Assembly: GCF_000003815.2 (NCBI RefSeq)
Contig: NC_049980.1
Span: 12,158,591 to 12,222,590, forward strand
DNA: 64,000 bases
Direction: 5' to 3'
From: Branchiostoma floridae
Taxonomy: Eukaryota; Chordata; Leptocardii; Amphioxiformes; Branchiostomatidae
A model generated the notes under the pieces. The model was not told the origin of the DNA. It ran no database searches and saw nothing but the letters and a program-made list of their open reading frames with translations. A program made the position numbers and the translations under genes. This document shows, in pieces, positions 47,998 through 60,664 of this stretch (positions within the stretch are counted from its first letter, which is position 1; each line of letters starts with the position of its first letter).

Positions 47998-50514
47998 TCA
48001 TTCTCGTCAGTCACAATTATATTTATTGTAAAGTCATACTTAACAGAAATTATTACTTGAGCTACTTTGCAAATGATAACAATTAATTAAACATCATATC
48101 TTTTAGCCATGTTTGTCTTTGGGTAGATAGATAAATAATTGGAAAACTCAGACGGGAAAACGGATCCCCCTGTATATGCAAATGTAGTAGTCTATCCCAC
48201 AGGAGATACACCGGGTAATGTCTTAGCGACTCCTAGCGGATTTTTCATGCTCTGGATTTTGGCAGGGTTAGGGTTGTGCTTTAATAGGTCATATCTCGGC
48301 AAGGAAGCACCCGATTTGAAAACGGTTTTCAGATTACAACTAGCCACCAAAAGACATTTCCAATTATACCACGTTTGACCGTCTAGAACCCACTTCTTAG
48401 CAATGTTGATCTTGGCCTTCTTTTTCGCCACTCCAACCCACCTACCAAATATCAATGAACGTCCATCGACATCTCGGACCCATCTCGGGATTGTTTACAG
48501 ACAAATGCGCTTACGTACAAAGGTCCGGCTGCAGACCCGGTAGGCCAGGTAAACCATTTTCTAAGTTGACCCTCTTTTTCACAGCAGGTCTTTACCTACG
48601 AAATATCATGATCCATCCACAGTCTAGTTATCTTATTCACAACCAAAAGCCAGCTACAGCACCGTAGGTATAGCCAGGTAAATCATTTTCTTTCGCACTT
48701 GGCCTTTCTCTTCATAATCGCTTCACACCTACACATTATCGTGAAGATACATTTACAGCTTCTTGAGTTATGCTATTCACAAAGAAGCGCACAAAAAAAC
48801 AAATCCCGCTAAAGTGTCCTAGGAATGCACGAATTACACCGTTTTCGAACTTGCCCTTTCTTTCTACAACCGCTGCAAACCTACCAAAATCACAAATTTA
48901 AAATTCCATCCACAATTTCTCAAGTTACATGCTGTTGACCTACATGTAACCCCATCACCTAATGGAATACCCGAAAACATAGCCTTCTTGGCAAAGGCAA
49001 AAATGAAAATTGACAAGGAATCTTTTGATCATGATATTTCACGGAAGATGTCCATTGTTTTCAAATGCTCTTTGAACTCTAAAAAATATGAAAGGTTATG
49101 GTTAAAGTGGGCGTATACGATCCCTACCGGATTAATTAGGGATGTGCTACTCCTGATCGTAAGTAATGTAAATGTCAGAACGTTTAACAATAATACCGGT
49201 TCCATTATCACAAAGCAGGGCAGCTGCGCACATCATGACATGGCCTTTGTGTAATTCTTCTGATGTCTGTAGGTGTGTAGGCCCCTACAGGCGGTACGAG
49301 GCAACACAGGAAGTGAAAACAAGCCTGTATACAAAATCACTTTATACCAAGGCTTTTTGTGTGGACCAGTCCCGATCAAATCAAACATGAGTAGACTGTC
49401 AATAAGCGGAGTTGTTTTTGCGTACCAAGTGCTCGTTTCTCAAGCTATTTTGTTGTTGTTTTTCTCAAGTTACTAATACTTGTTATTTGTTGCCCATAGC
49501 CAATATTCACAACCACATGCAGTTTGAGCCGACGGGTCCTTAAAATCCTCTCCAGTCGTGAGCTTTTCTTGGGTAAAAGTCCGTCAACTTGGGACTTTTA
49601 TCGACACTTAATGTGGCATAATCATTGTGGCAAATATGATAGAAGACAGACACATTATAGACAGACACATAGACAGTATTATTCCTTTAGGGTGAACAGG
49701 AAGAAAGCTAGAACCCTGGCAGTGAGTGCATTTCCATGTTTACATTTCTCTTGTACATGCATGTACATGTATGTCTTTCCTGATCCTGTACCCATGGTAA
49801 CAACAACCTCAGTGAGGGAAACATGTTAGCAGTGTCTTTGCTTTTCTCTTCAGACCCATTACTTGACGTAAGTCCAAGCTACAATGTACACAGCTTCTCA
49901 AACCAAAGACAACCCTTTCATTAGCTAAGAAGATGTTGTTTTTGATGTGTGGATGAAAAAAGGTGAAATGTCAATTCTCTCCGTACATTCCATTTATTGT
50001 CTTTAACATTCTCCTTTATTCAGGAGGATCCAACGCTAAAATGACTTGCCTGTCAATTGTACTGCCATTATAGCGGGAGTTGTAATTGATCTGCATATTG
50101 TGCAAACATGAATGAAAAATCATCTCGACCAAAAGCAGCAATAGTAGGCTAAAAGGGCCGATGACTTCCTTAGTGATGAGAAGAGTATACTTGCTTTCAT
50201 ACAGCTTAGCATTTAAGTAGAAAGCTGAACCGAAGAACATTCGACACGAAGGGTCTTTCTATTCTGTATGCAAACCATATATACTAAGACGAAAGTCATC
50301 GACTGTGACTTTGCGGCGTTTCTATAATTCTATTCATCATTCGGGCTATAGGAAATAAGATTGCTTCCTGGCTGAGCATTAATGGGAGACTTACAAAAAC
50401 AAACGGGCCGAACATTTTACAAAAACAAACGGGCCGAATAATGTCCGCCTGAACAACGCTCTCCCACTCGGCGCCGGGGGAGAATACTGCGACCACCTGT
50501 TGAATTCGGACTTA
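47998..50514. other. Intergenic between KNSTRN and NRSN
   Basis: No gene recognised. The stretch 48360-48935 holds degenerate repeated units (listed separately). The region upstream of the KNSTRN ATG should include its promoter, but no clear core element was seen. Confidence 0.4.
48360..48935. repeat. Degenerate tandem units of roughly 140-180 bp
   Basis: Three or four units share the order: a cytosine/thymine-rich GGCCTTTCT-like patch, CACCTAC-type motif, ATCCATCCACA or similar, then (T)CAAGTTATGCTATTCAC-like sequence. Examples start near 48405, 48550, 48680 and 48840. Units are strongly diverged and identified by eye only. Confidence 0.35.
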
Positions 50515-51575
50515 AGCCCCGGTCACAAAGCGCGTACGATTCCTTGCGATTCCTTCCGATGCGCAGGATAAGCGCAGTGCGTCGTAAGTCGGGGGAGAAT
50601 CGGAAGCAATGGTTTAAGTATATAAAACCGTGGTCACAAAGCGCGTAGTGCATCGTACGATGAGGTCATAAGAGCGTGCCTGCGTCAATCGTAGTGAATC
50701 ATAGTAAATCGGGGGGCGTCGTATGGCGAAAAATAGAGCTGAAATGGATTTTGAACATGTTCAAAATTTCGCTATCGTCGTAAGAATTTATTTGCCCCCA
50801 TAGCAGACTTCATTAAGGCAATTTTTGTCTACTGATGAGGTTATAAATTTATGAATTGTTAGCATGTTGTGATGGTTTCAGTTTTCCCTGATATTGTGGA
50901 TATTGACGAAAAGGGAAAATATATCAGTCGCAACTGCCACAGTCGCAACCAGAGAACAGCGCGCCCCGCACAGGTGATGCAGACAATTGTTTGATCGCTT
51001 CATGCACGTGAGTTTATAATTAGATCAAATCTAAGCTCTCGTCGGTCTTGGGTCAGTTTATCATAATCGTAATAACCATGGGGACAACTCGAACATAAAG
51101 GCAGGCTCTATGAGTCGGAAATATATATGATATAATGCTCATGATATGATTTTTGTATGATGGAATCTTTTAGTTGATAGCATATCATGATACGATCTTC
51201 GAAAGAGCCTGACACGTAGAGCCGGCAAGCAGGCCGAGATAATCATACCAGTACTCACGCTTGATTTGAACTTTTCTTGTAATACTCTTGTTGGCATGGT
51301 CTCTTTTAATTTATTTTTACAGTTAAATATATTATAGGAAGGTATTCAACAGCTAAGTCCACATTTTGTTGGTTAAAGAAGCACAAAAGTGGCCAGGCGG
51401 CTATTCAAAAGAGACACAAGTGAAAAATCGTACGACGCTGGAAAAATTTTGAACACCATCCGATGCGTTGCGATGGCTGATTTTGCTTACGATTTTGCTG
51501 CGATTTACTGCGCTCATCGTACGATATGCGGAATATACCATCGCAAGAAATCGTACGCGCTTTGTGACCGGGGCT
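50515..51575. mobile_element. Harbinger-like non-autonomous element, copy A
   Basis: 1,061 bp with inverted ends AGCCCCGGTCACAAAGCGCG. TTA lies directly outside each end (50512-50514 and 51576-51578). A 3-bp TTA/TAA duplication is the mark of the PIF/Harbinger superfamily. The terminal motif GTCACAAAGCGCGTA recurs about 115 bp inside the left end. No transposase or intact reading frame. Close relative of copy B at 53604-54672. Confidence 0.87.
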
Positions 51576-52591
51576 TTACTTCCGACATCTTCCCTTGGGC
51601 TACAATTATAAATAAATCTAGCCGGATCTAGTCGGTAATTATAAAACATCAAGTCAGCCATGTCACAAAATCTTTCGTAAAGAGCACATGGTTCTGTCAA
51701 CATTTATTGAGAGTACTCGGTACGATCTTTAAATCGTGCTGTTACGCGTTTTATTCTGTTAACTTTCTCAATAAATGGCTGTTTATTTGCTTGTTTGGAG
51801 GAGCGAAGAAGAATTGAGCGATGAATATTGACATTTGACAACTAAGGAAGGTATTACAATGGGACAGGACACCGCTATAGATGCACGCACATCTTGAAGC
51901 CTTGTCACCTGAACACCTGCTTCTCCAACGTCCTCGCCATCAAAAAGTCATCATATACCTCAGGAGGTATGATTACGAGGGGTCAACTAAATGTTATTCT
52001 GGTCTGTTCCATCGAAATGAAATACAATTACGAACATCAAACATAAACAAACAGACAAAAATACATTTTCCAACACCTTGTGCTGATGGAAATTCAGATT
52101 TTGTAGATATATAAGGTTGCAGTGAGTGGGCGGTTGGGGGTACGATAAGATTCACGATTCATATTCTCATCTTATCAACGTGTCATCCGTTTCTCATGTT
52201 CGCGGGTCACAGCACGTAGGTTTTTACAAATTACATTGAATTAAATTGCATGGTGATAGCCGATCGTGTCATGACGTTAATTTCAGCCAGGGGGACACTA
52301 GACTTAAATACCCTTGGACGCAATTCTTCTCTTAGCGCCGGTAACTGTTACTCAAAAGCTTTTATCCCCGCGGGAGATTTGCATATATCTTCTTACAGTA
52401 AAGACTGTCCTCGCAATTCAACACGGCGAGCGGAAAGAAACCGAGGCGTATACGTAGTGGACCAGCCAGCCATTCCAGCCGTCGACTGAAATAAGATACA
52501 CACAGTAGCCCCAAAATCTCGACAGAAAATCTGCTGCGGGAAGCTTATACGTCACCCTGTAATGTCGTCTTGAGGGTTGGCAAGACAAAGT

Positions 52592-55500
52592 ATGGACTCC
52601 AGCTACGCCTACGCACCGCTAAGACCCGAGAACCCTGCCTATAGCGCCGGCCCTGTGCAGCCCGCCGAGCTAGTGGAAGCCTTACGGACGTGGCAGCTCA
52701 GCTCAGCGGATGCTCCGACCGGCAGGGTCCGCAGAAAAAGCTCGTGCGCCCGCCTCCGTGACGCCTTTGCTAACCAGGTAAGCAAGAGAGACATTCTACC
52801 CAAGTCCCATTTCGCATCGTACCACAACCTGTTGAATAGACAAGTGTTCGCGCCTCCGTAGCTGTGGTTTGTAAATACTAAGTAATAATGGCTTTGCGTG
52901 TGGGTGCCAGAGGGAGGTTGATGTAATGAGGACATAGTGAATCCTAGGTTCAGATAAATGACAATTTTCTGAGTCCTCAAATGCTGATATTATGACATCA
53001 AACTACTTGGAGAAATTTACATTTGGTATGTTGGATTTGGAGGACATGGCAAGAATGTGAATGAAAGCATATTGTCCACTATGGTGGCATCGGGAATACT
53101 CGTTGGTGAGGGAGATTCCGGTTTAAGTGCGATTTCTTGTGACTATCTAAAATTGATATAATCAAAACTAACTAATGAAGGTCTAAAAATGATTATTTAT
53201 GGCAATATGTTAGGACAACTTTAGGATGGAAGACTTGGAACAGGGAGAGTGCTTTGGATAAAACATCGGACTAGAATTCATAAATATGTAAAGATGTCTT
53301 GAATATAGGTACAAATAACAGTTTTAATTAGAAAACATATGGCCGATTATCCATCAAATCAAACGTAAAACTAGCTCAAATAAAGAAAACCCATTCCTGT
53401 TTTTGTGACGTAAATATTCATGTAGCACACGTGACGAATTAATTGGCCATTGGCAATCATTATAAAGATCTTGCTTCTACTTAATCTAGATAGTTTTTTT
53501 TTAAATTCCAATACCCCATTCTAACATATTACGTTTGTTTTATCTGACTTCTACGGCTACCAAATGTAAACGCTTTAACAGAATAGAGAATCAATTTCAG
53601 TAAAGCCCCGGTCACAAAGCGCGTACGATTCCTTGCGATTCCTTCCGATGCGCAGGATAATCGCAGTGCGACGTAAGTCGGAAGAAAATCGGAAGCAATG
53701 GTTTAAGTATATGAAGCCGTGGTCACAAAGCGCGTAGTGGATCGTACGATGAGGTCATAAGAGCGTGCCTGTGTCAATCGCAGTGAATCATAGTAAATCG
53801 GGGAGCGTCGTATGGCGAAAAATAGAGCTGAAATGGATTTTGAACATGTTCAAAATTTCGCTATCGTCGTAAGGTTTTATTTGCCCCCATAGCAGAGTTC
53901 ATTACGGCAATTTTTGTCTACTGATGAGGTTATAGATTTATGATTTTTTAGTATGTTGTGATGGTTTCAGTTTTACCTGATATTGTCGATATTGACGAAA
54001 AGGGGAAATATATCAGTCGCAACTGCCACAGTCGCAACCAGAGAACAGCGCGTCACGCACAGGTGATGCAGACAATAGTTTGATCGCTTCATGCACGTGA
54101 GTTTATAATTAGATCAAATCTCAGCTCTCGTCGGTCTTGGCACTCTTGGGTCAGTTTACCATAATCGTAATAACCATGGGGACAACTCGAACATAAAGGC
54201 AGGCTCTATGAGTCGGAAATATATATGATATAATGCTTATCATTTGATTTTTGTATGATGGCATCTTTTTGTTGATAGCATATCATGATACGATCTTCGA
54301 CAGAGCCTGACACGTAGAGCCGGCAAGCAGGCCGAGATAACCATACCAGTACTCACGCTTGATTTGAACTTTTGCTTGTAATACTGTTGTCATGGTCTTT
54401 TTCAATTTATTTTTACAGTTAAAGATATTATAGGAAGGTATTTAACAGCTACGTCCACATGTTTGTTGGTTAAAGAAGCACAAAAGCGGTCAGACGGCTA
54501 TACAGAAGAGACACAAGTGAAAAATCGTGCGACGCTGGAAAAATTTTGAACACCATCCGATGCGTTGCGATGGCTTGCGATGCTTATGATTTTGTTGCGA
54601 TGTACTGCGCTCATCGTACGATATGCGGAATAGTCCATCGCAAGGAATCGTACGCGCTTTGTGACCGGGGCTTAAGTATGCCTGTTGAATATGAGTTCAT
54701 GGTCTGAAGTGGATATGTGCGTGTGCTGTAATGACTCTATCTGCTGTAGTAGGTCAATGGCAATGCGTCACGTGTATCTGCAGCGAGTTATCTTCGACGA
54801 GAATGCTTTGGGTAGTGTCTGTCTGTATGTATGTATGCATGTATGTATGTGTGTATGCGTGCATTTGCGTATGTATGAATGAATGTACGTATGTGGTTAA
54901 ACAGCACAACTCAGGAGGCANNNNNNNNNNNNNNNNNNNNNNNNNNNNNNNNNNNNNNNNNNNNNNNNNNNNNNNNNNNNNNNNNNNNNNNNNNNNNNNN
55001 NNNNNNNNNNNNNNNNNNNNTGGTTAGATCATGTCTTACCAAAGAATCAATTATAATTTGGGCCCTGGCGGTTTTCCGTGGTACTACAACAGTTTGATAT
55101 TTCGTTCAACAAAAGACGTCATACCAGAAATGGTACATGCGATCCTGGTATTGGGAAGGCTGGGGGATAATCATTTTCCCATTTATTATGTCATGACTGT
55201 ATCTCCGGTATAGCACTTGAAAACATCAAGAGTCGAAAAGAAATTCTTCATAACGCATACATTTCTTGAGCTGGTTTGACTTGCAATCTCAACACTGATA
55301 CTAAATCGTAAACAAAGTTTATTCATTTTGTTTCTATTTATAAATCTTAAACGATTATTTGGAGGAAAACTAGTAGTATATACTATTAGTAACACTCTGC
55401 TCATAAAATAACAGAAAATAACAGCATTGAACTAGTAATTACAAACTTAAGGTGACATAGAAATTCGGCTGAAACAAAATAATAAAACAAGGTAAATAAA

Positions 55501-57506
55501 CTTCGTAACACAATGCAAATGTTTTCACGTTATATGCTTTTAGCCGTGACAGATTCAATATGATATTCACCCGGGCATGTCGGATCATCCAATTAACACA
55601 CCCAATTCTAGAATGTAGAAAAAATGTCAAGTACTTCTTACCACTTTTAATGTCAGGTAGCTTAACATGTACACATTTGCTACATGTATATCCTACCGAC
55701 CTTCTTCAAAGCTTCTACCTATGCGTGTACAAGTCGGTATGAGAAAGGTCAACAGCGTTTGCTCACATTTCGTCTCTACTGGTGACAAAGACCACGGTTC
55801 ACACCGATTAACTGTAACCTTTGGTTCAGCGTGTGATACCTCCGGGAAGGAGGTTCGAGTACGACGGTGTATCGCTTTTAGTTGTGTTTGTAGGTTCGGA
55901 CCAATAAACATTAAGATCTTTTTGATGGATTTGCATGAACTTTAAGGTATCTGTGCAATTATTGAGGTCTTGAAGAAACATGACTATTTCAGCCCCTAGC
56001 AGCGTTTTCAAGTGCTGCAGATTTACAGACCGACACTCTCCTCTGCCCGGGTGTCGCCAATGATCTTAATTCGGGATTTGGGGTTTTGTGGCTGATGCCT
56101 GATGGTTTCTTATTGATGGCCGGTTCTGAACACCAACCATGAAGCTAGTACACTCAGCAAACAAATCCATTGAGTGTTTATTCTCTTTACAGAAGTTGGA
56201 AAGTGTGAGCGAGGATTCAGAGATGGACGACATCGGCCTTCCGTCCGGTTCGTCCTGCCCTCCCCAGTTCGGGGTCCGCTCCTACCTGCACCAGTTCTAC
56301 GAGGACTGCGCTGGGATCCGGCGGAACAGCCTGGACTCCCACCCGTACGACAATCCGTACCTATCTGATGATTTCCGCTACCTGATCAACCCCAAGCCGA
56401 GGAAATCTACCTACATCTGGTGGAAGGTGGCGATGGTGTGTGGGTTCAGTCTGATAGCGTTTGGAGCCGTGGCTCTCATGGCCGGCTACCTGGTGCCTCA
56501 GCGCCGGGAGCTGGTAGGATATCTTGGCGGGGTCCCGGTGGTGGACTCCGCAGCGACAGACTTAAACTACAAACTGGACGCCTGTAAGTTAGCAGGCCTG
56601 ATACTGCTATGTGTAGGGGGCCTGACTGTTGCCTTCTCTCTCCTCGTTCCCAGTTTCCTGCATGGATACATGGAAAAAGAACTGCTGATGCAGGAAAGCT
56701 TCAAGGTGAGTGAAGATAGCAAATGCTTTACCCTGCTGTGTGGTTTTTCCTTCCTCTCTTCTGTCTTTTCTCCTTTTTCTTTTCCTGTCGCCTGTGTGGA
56801 AACAACTTAGTTTTCGATGTGTCTGTTTCGGTGTATTTTCACAGTTATATCACTACACTGTCTGTGGAGGGAAGGAAATGAGAGAGACTGAAGTCAGACA
56901 TAACAGGTCATGATGTCAATGGAAGAGGCTACTAATTCAGGGGAATGTTTTTTTTATGCAGTTATTTTATTCCATATGCTTGTCACGATCAACTTAGAGT
57001 GACAGGAAGTGATCGATGAACACATTTAATGTTAATCTAAAGAGTCACGGAGGCGTGAGGTCTTTGAACTCTACGAATACTACACATCCTTCCGTTTCCT
57101 TGCTGTAGGAGCGTATCGCCACAGGTGATAGCATTGTGGGAACAACCCAGACAGCTGCAGCGGAAGGAATTCCCCTTACCGAGCATGTGGGACCGCCCCA
57201 GNNNNNNNNNNNNNNNNNNNNNNNNNNNNNNNNNNNNNNNNNNNNNNNNNNNNNNNNNNNNNNNNNNNNNNNNNNNNNNNNNNNNNNNNNNNNNNNNNNN
57301 NNNNNNNNNNNNNNNNNNNNNNNNNNNNGAAGGTCAACCTAACCGTGTAGGAGCGTATCGCCACAGGTGATAGCATTGTGGGACCAACCCAGACAGCTGC
57401 AGCGGAGGGAATTCCCCTTACCGAGCAGGTACAGAACGTCCAGCCCGAGAGGCGAGCCCTGGGCCTGGCCGAGGCCGCAGAACCAACGACAAGCACCTCG
57501 GAGTGA
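52592..57506 (+). CDS. NRSN: Neurensin, two-pass vesicle membrane protein, three exons
   Basis: Exons are 52592-52777, 56193-56705 and 57351-57506, GT-AG with phase 0, giving 284 aa (vertebrate NRSN1 195). The family core FGVRSYLHQFYEDC is at residues 88-101. Two hydrophobic helices (about 138-163 and 193-215) follow, separated by a loop containing VVDSAATDLNYKLDACKLAG as in NRSN1/2. The tail ERIATGD...VQNVQP matches the NRSN1 C-terminus. Neurensins sit in small vesicles of neurons and affect neurite growth. The first 87 residues form an extension absent in vertebrate NRSN1. A second, gapped copy of exon 3 lies at 57109-57201. Which vertebrate paralogue it best matches cannot be decided, and it may be pre-duplication. 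Confidence 0.93.
53604..54672. mobile_element. Harbinger-like non-autonomous element, copy B
   Basis: 1,069 bp, with the same ends as copy A and TAA directly outside both (53601-53603 and 54673-54675). Internal sequence follows copy A almost base for base with scattered substitutions and a few small indels. It lies in NRSN intron 1. Confidence 0.87.
54676..56192. other. NRSN: Rest of NRSN intron 1
   Basis: Contains a GTAT microsatellite (about 54825-54890), an assembly gap (54921-55020) and otherwise unremarkable AT-rich sequence. Confidence 0.5.
54921..55020. other. Assembly gap (100 N)
   Basis: Run of exactly 100 N, the usual placeholder for unknown length, inside NRSN intron 1. Confidence 1.
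57109..57201 (+). pseudogene. NRSN: Duplicate partial copy of NRSN exon 3
   Basis: After an acceptor TTGCTGTAG| it encodes ERIATGDSIVGTTQTAAAEG then IPLTEHVGPPQ before running into the gap. It nearly matches the exon at 57351 (GPT for GTT, EQV for EHV). AAGGTCAACCTAACC after the gap (57331) also recurs downstream of the full exon (57521). It is either a real tandem exon duplication or two alleles laid end to end. Confidence 0.8.
57202..57328. other. Assembly gap (127 N)
   Basis: Lies between the two copies of NRSN exon 3. If the copies are collinear the true missing length would be nearer 76 bases, because the repeated downstream motif sits 169 bases from the exon start in the complete copy and 220 here. 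Confidence 1.
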
Positions 57507-60133
57507 TCCTTAATGTGGAGAAGGTCAACCTAACCCTGACAGTTACTAGGGAAGAGTAACTTGCTTTTTCTTCACAAGTTGACGTGACACCTGGGATGGT
57601 CACGGAAACCAAGGCCTTTTTCCAAAGCAAGTAAGGATAGAAGTGCTCTTTAAGTAAAGAACATTCGCTGATATGGACATTCTATCCCTCGTAACGCTTT
57701 CTATCCCTCGTAATAATTTTCAAATGACTGTACATAACGTTACGTACTTAACTACAGACGTGGAATAATGAAATTCCTTCCAGGCAATATTCCATGCAGT
57801 ACTAGTACACGTTCAAATGTAACAACAAGGCTGAAGAGTTTCAGGATGCTTTGTGATTCAGTGCCAGTATCTTGTACGCACTAGATCTGTGGCAAATCCT
57901 CACTGCCATTATTCATTTTCTTGTACTTCTGTCATACTCGGGCTGTAACGTGCACTGAGTTTCTATCATCTGCTACAATATACAAACTATCTCAGCACTT
58001 TCTAGCAAGCTCCTGGCACACATATTCAACCATGGCCTCTCGACCTTCTGCAGGCTATAATTGGGATTTATTCGTGAGCAAGGTCATCTGTGGTTGGGAG
58101 TTGGTCGACGAGGTTGCCTACTAGTTGGCCTAGCTGACTATGAATTTTGAAAAATGAAAGTCGGTAAAGCAATATTCTTCTAGATCAGACGAGCTAACCA
58201 TAGCTTCACTAGTACTAGAATGAAACTTTGGTTAGGGAGTGGTGGGCCATGGGGGTCAAAGTTGTCGGAAGGTTCTGAATGTGCGACAGGGGCTTCAGCC
58301 AAATTGTGCGTTGCGGCAAATTTAGTTCCTTCCTTTCAATCAAGATCAGTTCCCCCTTACACGAATAGAGTGGTATCCGTAGATTTGAAATTACTTTTAA
58401 AATTACTTGAGCCCTAAAATGCGGAATGTGAAATAGCCATGGAGGTCATGATATGAAGTGCATTCCTGACAGGCACTGCAAAGTGATAATGGAGGAGAAT
58501 GCACCAACCTCTACTACGTGCTGCACAGGCCTTCACTTTCAAGTATGTATAATTCTGACAAAATGAAATGTGGCAGAGATGGATTGCACAAAGGCCGAAG
58601 TCATTCACGGAGCATTCTGGTCAAAATGGTTCATTGTCCGTTGATATTATTTACCTTGTTGCTATGAACATTTTTGATTGGTTGTGTATGTGATTGCGCA
58701 GTATTATCATTGAGCGTCCTTTTATGGTAAATGTTACATCGTGAGTTTTAATTGAAGCACACATCTAACCTGCGTTGAATTATATGATGTGACTTATGTG
58801 AAGTTACCTGTAAGAACAGAAGTATGTAGGAATCTAATCTCTCTTGTAATTTGATGACGTGAGTCAATATCACAGTCTGCAGTAAAACTCATGTATCGTA
58901 ATAAGTAACATCTGTATACATGATGATGTCTGCAATATTGAATATAGGGTATAAAGGCCCTTGCTGCAATACAGCATATCAAATATACTAATGCGTCTAT
59001 TGTATTTGAGTGAGATATTTCTTTTTACCGGAAGGTTTCATGGGAGACATATGTGATATGTGATTACCAAACAAGTATATTTAGCGGTACACCGTGCTTC
59101 TTCCAACACATTTGCTGTTACTGTGGAATGTTTGATGATAACGTTAGGTAACATTTCTAAGAAAACTCCCCAAACAGCTCAGTTATATGTCCAGGTTTTG
59201 GTTAGCTATTTTGTTTGACATAATCATCGAAAGGGCGGGTGGAGTTAAGTTGACCTAAATGAGACAGACTGCATGGCAAACAGATTCTGTCGACAGTCAC
59301 TTAACGACCTCCATTGCAGTCAGGTCAATGGAAAGGTGTTAACTGACCTTTGGTAAATGAAACATAGCCTCCACCAGGCTTTATTTAAGGGTTAGGGATA
59401 GGAGAAACTCCCCAGGCAAATCATTCGCCCTACTTGGCTGGATTTTACTATTTTTCAGCCAGAGACTATGCAAAAATTCAAAATAAAGCCGAGAAAAACG
59501 GTAATGGACTGAATTGGGAGGATCGCGGTTGGGAAGGAGCTTATCGGGATTGATGAGTGATGTTGGAACAAAAATAGAATAAAAAGAGGCACCGAAAAAA
59601 GAGCACTATTATCTACGTCTTGCGGCAAATAAACTGAATCATAAAAGAGGGAAAGATAACAGAGAAAGTCAGAGAAAGCTTCTCCATTTCCTGTTGTCTC
59701 CTTAAACGAAAACACCGTCCCAAGCTCGAGGCAATGATTACCAAATGAACGGCGTTCATTGGTCGCCCGCGAAGCGCAGCTACAATAGGCTTCATCTCAG
59801 CGACATGAAATGGAAATGAAGAACCACATTTTACTGTGAGAGCGCTTGGGAAAGTGTTATTCATTCAGTGGTGCTAAATAACGCCGCCTAAACCACCCGC
59901 AGGGGGTGCTAAATAGATAAATAGAGATTTGAAGCACTCAGACCTTTGAGGCTTCAAAAGTAAACATTTTTTTTCAGTGTCAGACGGCGCCGAAGGACTT
60001 CAAAGCAAAGTCCAAGAAACCATTGCTCAAGTCAGGAAAAATACTGCGTAGAGTATTACAGGATTACATACTAAGCTTTCCTGTCTGTTTGGGAAGATAC
60101 ATGTATATACATATACATGTATATGTATTTATA
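57507..60133. other. Intergenic right of NRSN
   Basis: NRSN 3'UTR followed by sequence with no recognised gene. No convincing polyadenylation signal was picked out. Confidence 0.45.
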
Positions 60134-60137
60134 TTAA

Positions 60138-60660
60138 AGGGGCATTCTACTCCAGAAGGGAGTCTTGCTTTCCAATAGATAATATGTCAATGAATACACA
60201 AGCAGCCGAATTTTGTGGAATTCACCTTGGGATGAATTGCGCGATGTGTGTTTTGTAAAACAATATGACACTCACTAAACCCATGCAGACCCTACCAATG
60301 CATTCCCTATACGCATAGACACTTGTTTATCGTGCATATTTTCGGAATAAATGAGGTTCGCTAAGCACACCGAGAAGGCAAATAGGTCATAAGATAGCAA
60401 AGAATACAAGAACAAGACGAGATTTCTTAGCGAACCTGAAATTAGTTTTGTAACCTTACCTTAAAGTTTTGCATTGTATTCAGCCATAGAATTAATTCAA
60501 TTAGAGGGCACTTGGGGAGTTTAGTAGAGGACTGAATGCTTTTGAGGCACGTGGAGCATCTGGGTACTTTATCGTATAATGTGAAGTAGTATGCATTTAT
60601 TACTTCCTTGAATTAGTGTATATCGGAAAATAACATTCCCGTGTGGAGTGGAATGCCCCT
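60138..60660. mobile_element. TTAA-flanked inverted-repeat element
   Basis: Ends AGGGGCATTCTACTCC and the complement of AGGGGCATTCCACTCC. TTAA lies outside both ends (60134-60137 and 60661-60664), the target choice of piggyBac-type elements. An internal inverted pair (AGGTTCGCTAAG near 60354, CTTAGCGAACCT near 60427) forms a second hairpin. No transposase. Confidence 0.75.
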
Positions 60661-60664
60661 TTAA

